A DNA stretch of 10,546 bases, taken from assembly GCA_013813755.1 (NCBI GenBank), contig JACCRD010000218.1, positions 1 through 10,546 of the forward strand, read 5' to 3'. Made by a program: the position numbers and the translations under genes. Source of the DNA: Acidobacteriota bacterium (lineage in GTDB: Bacteria > Acidobacteriota > Blastocatellia > Pyrinomonadales > Pyrinomonadaceae). Each line of letters opens with the position of its first letter. Within the stretch, counting starts at the first letter, position 1. Below are positions 6,562-10,546 of the stretch, piece after piece. Under the pieces are notes generated by a model that did no database searches, had not been told where the DNA came from, and saw only the letters and a list, made by a program, of their open reading frames with translations.

Positions 6562-7620
6562 TTATGCAGGCAGCAAACCTTTTAATTCCCTAACAATATT
6601 TTGCACGTCTTCCTGATCTTCAAGCGCGAACATAAAAAATTCGTAGCCGGTTTTCAGACAAACAACACCGTTGCCGAAAAACCACACGCCTTCGAGCAAA
6701 GGGTTTCTGCCCAAAAGCCAGTCGAGCGGCGCGCCGGTAATAGTTTTCTGATTAAAAATATTGGTCATCAACACTGCGCCTGAAGCAAAACTGTATGCGC
6801 CAAGCAGCGGCGCGCCGACATATTTTGCAATGTCGCGCTCGAATTGGATTTTCTCCGCATTGGCTTGTGACAATTCGCCTTTCTTGATGAGTTCGTCTTG
6901 ATTTTTGAGGTAGTTTTGGAACTGCTCGCTCGCCTTTTGCACCGACCACGCGGGGAATGCCGAATTAAAAAGCCAATGCGAACTAATTCCCGTCACAACC
7001 ACGCCGAGTCCCGCGCCAACCGCCATCGAAACACCGGTCGTCGCGGCTTGCAGAGGGTTTTCCGAAATCCATCCGGAAGTTTTCTGAACGGTTTTAATCG
7101 CTGAATCTATCGTGCGCGTCCAGCTTGCTCCCAAGCTAAATGCCTTTGAAACACGATGTGCAGTGGTGTCGAAAGTTCCACGCGCTTCTTCAAAAACTTC
7201 GTTTGCTTTGACACTGGCAATATCAAAAACTTCGCCCGCTTTTTGTCCGACAGTTCGCAAAACGCTTTCGGCTTCGACGGCGGATTTGCTGAACACATCG
7301 GCGGCTTTTTCGCCCGCGTCTTCAGCCGCATTGCGAATCGGTTCGCTCGCCGTCCAAGCCTTTTTCCCCGCATCTTCAGCATTTTTGAATGTATCTTCGG
7401 CAACTTTATAAGCTTGTTTGCCGACTTCGGATTTTTCGGCTTCGGTTTTGATTTTTTTCGCGCTTTCCTTAAAAGTGTCCGCGCCTTTCTGGGCTGTTTC
7501 CTTAAGCGTTTTCGTGCCTTCTTCGATTTTTTCCTTCAACCCGATTTGTTTATCAAAATCATCAAAGCGGTCTTTCGCTTCGCGCTGCCATTTTTCAAAT
7601 TTTTCTTTATAATCTGCCAT
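6562..7620 (-). CDS. LEA/apolipoprotein-like amphipathic helix protein with C-terminal membrane segments
   Basis: A 352-residue protein of unknown function. Residues 1-165 are charged, Ala/Lys/Glu-rich and almost Gly/Pro-poor, with imperfect 11-residue steps such as TLKETAQKGAD, TFKESAKKIKT and YKVAEDTFKNA. This pattern is seen in group 3 LEA and apolipoprotein-type amphipathic helices, which lie on membranes or protect them during drying. Hydrophobic stretches follow at about 190-218 (rich in Gly/Val/Ala), 266-288 and 308-333, so the C-terminal half is probably membrane-embedded. There is no N-terminal signal. aaagga on the coding strand (7628-7633) sits 7 bases before the ATG, a good ribosome site. 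The gene is monocistronic, ends at the shared terminator and is divergent from yacG. The role in membrane or stress protection is inference only. Confidence 0.85.
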   Translation of the reverse strand: MADYKEKFEKWQREAKDRFDDFDKQIGLKEKIEEGTKTLKETAQKGADTFKESAKKIKTEAEKSEVGKQAYKVAEDTFKNAEDAGKKAWTASEPIRNAAEDAGEKAADVFSKSAVEAESVLRTVGQKAGEVFDIASVKANEVFEEARGTFDTTAHRVSKAFSLGASWTRTIDSAIKTVQKTSGWISENPLQAATTGVSMAVGAGLGVVVTGISSHWLFNSAFPAWSVQKASEQFQNYLKNQDELIKKGELSQANAEKIQFERDIAKYVGAPLLGAYSFASGAVLMTNIFNQKTITGAPLDWLLGRNPLLEGVWFFGNGVVCLKTGYEFFMFALEDQEDVQNIVRELKGLLPA

Positions 7621-7685
7621 AGTTTATTCCTTTGTTAAAAAACTCATTTTGAAATACGTTTTTATCAAACATTTTGTTCGCCTTT

Positions 7686-7704
7686 AGATGCAAAAAGAGC
7701 ATCT
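7686..7704. other. Small hairpin in the divergent intergenic region
   Basis: agatgc (7686-7691) and gcatct (7699-7704) form a perfect 6-bp stem with a 7-base A-rich loop. It could be a dyad operator between the two divergent genes. The sequence alone does not decide this. Confidence 0.3.
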
Positions 7705-7712
7705 ATATTTTG

Positions 7713-7718
7713 TATAAT
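7713..7718 (+). promoter_or_regulatory. Candidate -10 box for the yacG operon
   Basis: A perfect TATAAT follows ttttg. No -35 match is found at normal spacing, so the call is tentative. If used, transcription would start near 7725 and leave a leader of about 100 bases before the yacG ATG. Confidence 0.35.
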
Positions 7719-7725
7719 TACACTA

Positions 7726-7771
7726 TTGAGCTGAACAATCAACCGTTTTAAAAAACTAAGGCTCAACGGTT
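7726..7771 (+). promoter_or_regulatory. Possible structured leader with two competing stems
   Basis: ttgagc (7726-7731) can pair with gctcaa (7761-7766), or aaccgtt (7741-7747) can pair with aacggtt (7765-7771). The 3' partners overlap, so the two stems exclude each other. AT-rich sequence follows, including nine T at 7787-7795. It may be a leader element of the yacG operon. Confidence 0.3.
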
Positions 7772-7828
7772 ATTTTTCAAAATTTATTTTTTTTTACCGA
7801 TGTGTTACTCTGTGAATTCTCTAAAGCT

Positions 7829-8038
7829 ATGCCAAAAGTAAAATGTCCAAACTGTGGTCGACAAACCGAATATTATGGCAACGAATTTCGTCCATTTTGT
7901 TCGGAACGTTGTAAATTGATTGACTTTGGCGAATGGGCGGATGGCAAATACGCTCTGCCGTCGCAAACTTCGACGCTTAGCGAAGAAGATTTAAGAGAAA
8001 TTGAAAAAGAATTAGCGCAAAAAGAAGAAATTGATTGA
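7829..8038 (+). CDS. yacG: YacG-type zinc protein (DNA gyrase inhibitor family)
   Basis: A 69-residue protein with the YacG zinc knuckle: Cys6, Cys9, Cys24 and Cys28 (CPNCG ... FRPFCSERC), followed by the family signature KLIDFGEWADGKYALP. In E. coli YacG binds GyrB and blocks gyrase from binding DNA; a similar role is expected here but not shown by the sequence. The C-terminal third (SEEDLREIEKELAQKEEID) is acidic helix, typical of the family. A TTG 27 bases upstream is in frame, but MPKVKCPNCG is the natural start. No clear ribosome site. It appears to lead an operon with the small membrane protein and the MFS transporter. Confidence 0.92.
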   Translation: MPKVKCPNCGRQTEYYGNEFRPFCSERCKLIDFGEWADGKYALPSQTSTLSEEDLREIEKELAQKEEID

Positions 8039-8041
8039 GAT

Positions 8042-8254
8042 ATGGAAATAGCAGCAATAGGTTTTGTAGTTTTTTTGATTGCAGTCGCGGCAGTGACGTT
8101 CTTTGTCCTGAAAAAGGCGATAAAAATGGCGGTTCGGGCGGCGATTGTCGCGCTCATTCTGCTGATTACCGTGGTCGGTGGCATTTCTTTGTGGATGTTT
8201 GGTTCAGATAAAACGTCTGAAAAACCGCCAGCCAACGTTATAAAGTCGCGTTAA
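8042..8254 (+). CDS. Small two-helix membrane protein, hypothetical
   Basis: Seventy residues with two predicted transmembrane helices: about 4-23 (AAIGFVVFLIAVAAVTFFVL) and about 33-52 (AAIVALILLITVVGGISLWM). A basic linker (KKAIKMAVR) joins them and a polar tail follows. Positive charges in the linker put the loop in the cytoplasm by the positive-inside rule. It starts 3 bases after the yacG stop and ends 9 bases before the MFS start, which argues for a real co-transcribed gene. I do not recognise the family. Confidence 0.75.
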   Translation: MEIAAIGFVVFLIAVAAVTFFVLKKAIKMAVRAAIVALILLITVVGGISLWMFGSDKTSEKPPANVIKSR

Positions 8255-8263
8255 TTTTTATCA

Positions 8264-9499
8264 ATGTTTCGCCAACTCAGACGTTTTTTCGCCCGTTATA
8301 AAAATCTTTCGGGCAATGTTTTCGCTCTCAGCTTCGTCAGTCTCCTCAACGATACTTCAAGCGACATAATTTATCCGCTACTTCCCGCCTTTCTTGCCTT
8401 AACGCTCGGCGCGTCACCATTTGCGATTGGTCTGATTGAAGGTTTTGCCGAATCAGTTGCTGCATTTCTTAAACTTTTTTCCGGCTATTTAAGCGACCGT
8501 TTCGACCGACGAAAGTTTCCGGTTTTCTTCGGCTATGCATTAGCAAGTTTAGCGCGCCCGATGCTGGCGTTCGTCGGAAGCTGGCAGCAGGTTTTGGCAG
8601 TGCGCGTCACAGACCGCGTCGGCAAAGGAATTCGCGGTGCGCCGCGTGACGCGATTATCGCCGAAAGCGTCCCGGAAAATAAACGCGGGCTTGCCTTCGG
8701 ATTCAATCGAGCCGCCGACCATCTCGGCGCGGTTATCGGTCCGGTCATCGCTTTTATTCTACTTTCCTATTTCGCTGATAATCCGCAAAACCCGACGGCG
8801 CAGGATTACCGACAGGTTTTTCTTTACGCTTCGATTCCCGTCGTCATCGGTTTATTTGTCATCGTTTTTTTTGTCAAAGAAAAGCCGAAAGAGCTTCATC
8901 TTGCCGATGTGAACGCGCCGAAAATCAAACTTTCACTAAAAGAATTTGATGGTAATTTCAAACGCTTTTTAATTGTCATCGCGCTTTTTACTCTGTCGAA
9001 TTCAACTGACGCTTTTCTTCTTCTTCGCGCCGAGCAGACAGGCATTTCGGTTGCCGTTTTGCCGTTGTTGTGGATGGCTCTGCACTTTAGCAAAGTTGTT
9101 AGCTCTTTAATATTTGGTGATTTGTCCGATAAAGTCGGACGAAAAACTTTGATTTGTTCCGGTTGGATTGTTTATGCGCTCGTTTACGCGGGCTTTGCTT
9201 TCGCCAATTCAGCCTGGCAAACGTGGGCTTTATTTTTGATTTACGGCGTTTATTTCGGATTAACCGAAGGCGTGGAAAAAGCTCTGGTTGCCGATTTAGT
9301 TCCACCGAAAAAACGCGGCACGGCTTTCGGATTTTATAATTTGGCTTTTAGCATCACGGTTTTCCCCGCTTCGATTATTTTCGGCGCGATCTGGACAACC
9401 TTCGGCGCAGAAGCCGCATTTTTATTCAGCGCGTTTATTTCCGTATGCGCGGCGGGTTTACTTTTGACGGTTGAGACAGGGCAAAAATCAACAGTTTAA
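8264..9499 (+). CDS. Major facilitator superfamily transporter
   Basis: A 411-residue inner-membrane secondary transporter with about twelve hydrophobic helices in two related halves. MFS motif A is present twice: GYLSDRFDRRK (74-84) after helix 2, and GDLSDKVGRKT (285-295) after helix 8. RVTDRVGKGIRGAPRDA (114-130) is the motif B region. Similar loops, ENKRGLAFGFNRAADHLG (138-155) and PPKKRGTAFGFYNLAFS (347-363), mark helix 5 and helix 11. The acidic residue in LLNDTSSD (27-34) suggests proton coupling. The substrate cannot be told; the profile fits MFS proteins annotated as drug or metabolite exporters. It is the last gene of the yacG operon and faces the minus-strand zinc-finger gene with a gap of only 9 bases and no visible terminator. 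Confidence 0.93.
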   Translation: MFRQLRRFFARYKNLSGNVFALSFVSLLNDTSSDIIYPLLPAFLALTLGASPFAIGLIEGFAESVAAFLKLFSGYLSDRFDRRKFPVFFGYALASLARPMLAFVGSWQQVLAVRVTDRVGKGIRGAPRDAIIAESVPENKRGLAFGFNRAADHLGAVIGPVIAFILLSYFADNPQNPTAQDYRQVFLYASIPVVIGLFVIVFFVKEKPKELHLADVNAPKIKLSLKEFDGNFKRFLIVIALFTLSNSTDAFLLLRAEQTGISVAVLPLLWMALHFSKVVSSLIFGDLSDKVGRKTLICSGWIVYALVYAGFAFANSAWQTWALFLIYGVYFGLTEGVEKALVADLVPPKKRGTAFGFYNLAFSITVFPASIIFGAIWTTFGAEAAFLFSAFISVCAAGLLLTVETGQKSTV

Positions 9500-9508
9500 T
9501 TTTCAAAA

Positions 9509-9709
9509 TCATGCGGCTTTTTCAAAAACCTTTTCTCTGATTTCGCGCTCTATTTTAGTAATAGTCGGACCATCTAAAAATTCTTCGCTGCAATTCGAGC
9601 AAACCTTAACTTTGATATTATGATAAGTAAATTCTTTTCCGTATCGCTTAAAAGTGACGGAGACAAGTTTCTTTTCGGTTTTGCCGTTACAAATTGCGCA
9701 TTTACTCAT
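9509..9709 (-). CDS. YgiT-type zinc-finger protein, probable antitoxin
   Basis: Sixty-six residues with a four-Cys zinc site: Cys4 and Cys7 (KCAIC) and Cys37 and Cys40 (VCSNC), the YgiT/MqsA N-terminal type. It ends in a charged helix (TKIEREIREKVFEKAA). MqsA of E. coli has about 131 residues with a C-terminal helix-turn-helix; that DNA-binding part is absent, so this protein probably acts by binding its partner and may not repress by itself. Its ATG lies inside the end of the upstream DUF4258 gene (8-base overlap), so the two are translationally linked. Zinc-finger/DUF4258 pairs are a recurring toxin-antitoxin-like arrangement; activity is not shown here. Confidence 0.85.
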   Translation of the reverse strand: MSKCAICNGKTEKKLVSVTFKRYGKEFTYHNIKVKVCSNCSEEFLDGPTITKIEREIREKVFEKAA

Positions 9710-9977
9710 ATTTATAAATTGTAATGAAAAGAATTTTATTTTCGATGAAGCGACAAATAACCTCGATTTCCGTATTGTCTAGCGTATTTCCAACTATAAC
9801 ATACCTCGCGCCGCGAGCATCGCCAGTTTGTTTAATGATAGATTTGCACGTATAAACCACATTCAAAATATCATCGGTTGTAAAATCATAAATCGGCAGT
9901 TTATCAAAAAGGCTGTGTCGTGAAAATTCGTATTTCCCGCGAGAAATTTTTAGCTTGATTCGATTTAGAACATTCAT
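9702..9977 (-). CDS. DUF4258 family protein, probable toxin partner
   Basis: Ninety-one residues with the DUF4258 layout: a basic N-terminal stretch with the conserved FSRHSLFDKL His, an alpha segment TTDDILNVVYTCKSII, a central GARYVIVGN strand and a closing beta pair VICRFI and ILFITIYKYE. The fold group is linked to small RNase-like toxins of the MqsR/RelE kind. No catalytic residue can be assigned with certainty, but His21 of SRHS is the usual invariant. The ATG is 12 bases after the def stop and there is no room for a separate promoter or ribosome site, so it is probably transcribed with def. It is AT-rich compared with def, consistent with later insertion behind it. Confidence 0.8.
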   Translation of the reverse strand: MNVLNRIKLKISRGKYEFSRHSLFDKLPIYDFTTDDILNVVYTCKSIIKQTGDARGARYVIVGNTLDNTEIEVICRFIENKILFITIYKYE

Positions 9978-9989
9978 AAACTAAAAATT

Positions 9990-10481
9990 TTATCTCTGCC
10001 GTTTCTCTTTCTGAAATTTCTTCACGAGCATATCGCGCCGCATCTTCGGCAAATGGTCAATAAAAAGTTTGCCGTTGCAGTGGTCTGTTTCGTGTTGAAA
10101 ACATCGCGCCGCGTAGCCGTTTGCTTCGCACTCGAACCATTCGCCTTTTATATCTTGCGCCCGCAGCGTAGCTCTTTCGGCGCGAACGACAACCGCCGGA
10201 ACTTTGCCGACAGACAGGCAACCTTCCTGTCCACTTTGTTCGCCTTCTTTATGAATTATTTCGGGATTTGCCGCAATGAGTTTGACGCCTTCGCAATCCA
10301 TTACGAAAAGCCGCAGAGACAAGCCGATTTGCTGCGCTGCCAGCCCGACGCCTTCGGCAGCATACATCGTTTCAAACATCTCGGCGCACAAATTTTCCAA
10401 TTCTTCCCCAAATTTAGTAACCGCTTCGCCGCGCGTCGCAAGAATCTTTTCGGGATATTCGGTGATTTGCCTGACAGCCAT
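9990..10481 (-). CDS. def: Peptide deformylase
   Basis: Removes the formyl group from the N-terminal Met of new proteins, a metal enzyme in the cytoplasm. All three motifs are intact: EGVGLAAQQIG (43-53), QEGCLS (85-90) with metal ligand Cys88, and HETDH (130-134) with ligands His130 and His134 and catalytic Glu131. The residue after HETDH is Cys135 where Leu is usual (DHLNG). Length is 163 residues, normal. MAVRQITEYPEKIL is a standard start. No Shine-Dalgarno site is visible; instead an inverted heptad repeat begins 7 bases upstream of the ATG. It is followed after 12 bases by the DUF4258 gene on the same strand. Confidence 0.96.
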   Translation of the reverse strand: MAVRQITEYPEKILATRGEAVTKFGEELENLCAEMFETMYAAEGVGLAAQQIGLSLRLFVMDCEGVKLIAANPEIIHKEGEQSGQEGCLSVGKVPAVVVRAERATLRAQDIKGEWFECEANGYAARCFQHETDHCNGKLFIDHLPKMRRDMLVKKFQKEKRQR

Positions 10482-10488
10482 AATATTT

Positions 10489-10546
10489 AACTGAGAACTG
10501 AGAACTGAGAAGTAAGAACTTCTGCTTTTACTTCTCAGTTCTCAGT
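10489..10546. repeat. Inverted heptad-repeat element (AACTGAG type), cut by the window edge
   Basis: Tandem aactgag at 10489-10495, 10496-10502 and 10503-10509, then aagtaag at 10510-10516. The bases 10497-10515 pair perfectly over 19 bp with 10528-10546, around a 12-base loop. The right arm reaches the last base of the window, so the stem may be longer. It lies immediately upstream of def. Confidence 0.85.

Noticed and set aside
7156..7638. Long plus-strand open frame opposite the LEA-like gene
   Set aside because: It is rich in Phe and Arg runs that mirror the Lys/Glu/Ala codons of the minus-strand gene, has no domain, and lacks a ribosome site. The minus-strand frame has protein-like repeats and a good ribosome site.
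10053..10490. Plus-strand open frame opposite def
   Set aside because: Shadow of def; all def active-site motifs are on the minus strand.

Overview
The window looks like ordinary chromosomal backbone from a Gram-negative, moderately AT-rich bacterium. The protein styles (CCSxxDVxDARRVA-type MnmA, Tat-exported MsrB with a DRRAFLK leader, small lineage-type membrane proteins) and the sparse use of Shine-Dalgarno sites would fit Acidobacteriota, perhaps Blastocatellia. That placement is an impression from the sequence and was not tested. Only msrB and the 352-residue gene have convincing purine-rich ribosome sites. Most other starts have none, and mnmA appears to be leaderless.

Layout from left to right. 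An AT-rich hypothetical gene (8-418, perhaps cut by the window edge) overlaps the start of a long glutamine-dependent asparagine synthase (418-2352). A decayed secreted or coiled-coil gene (about 2349-2792) and a heptad-repeat inverted element (2806-2870) follow, and the element touches the start codon of a TSUP (TauE/SafE) membrane carrier (2871-3623). mnmA (3738-4844) has an extended -10 box only 9 bases before its ATG. After a gene-free gap of about 310 bases comes a 5-formyltetrahydrofolate cyclo-ligase (5155-5730), then a Tat-type methionine sulfoxide reductase B (5945-6475). A perfect 19-bp terminator stem separates msrB from the convergent 352-residue LEA-like membrane protein (6562-7620, minus). 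Divergent from that gene is a probable three-gene operon: YacG zinc protein (7829-8038), a 70-residue two-helix membrane protein (8042-8254) and an MFS transporter (8264-9499). On the minus strand at the right end, def (10481-9990) reads into an overlapping DUF4258/YgiT-type zinc-finger pair (9977-9509) that resembles a toxin-antitoxin module.

Functionally the window is a mix of housekeeping work: asparagine synthesis, tRNA 2-thiolation, folate recycling, methionine repair, N-terminal deformylation and gyrase control. Two transporters and one TA-like pair are added. No single pathway ties the region together.

The most unusual structure is between genes. Four separate gaps carry short runs of 7-base units, each with a different sequence but all writable as AA followed by five bases: AAGTGGT (2806-2870), AATCCAA (3665-3688), AATGATG-like (4843-4877) and AACTGAG (10489-10546). 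Two of these are arranged as inverted arms directly in front of start codons that lack a Shine-Dalgarno site.
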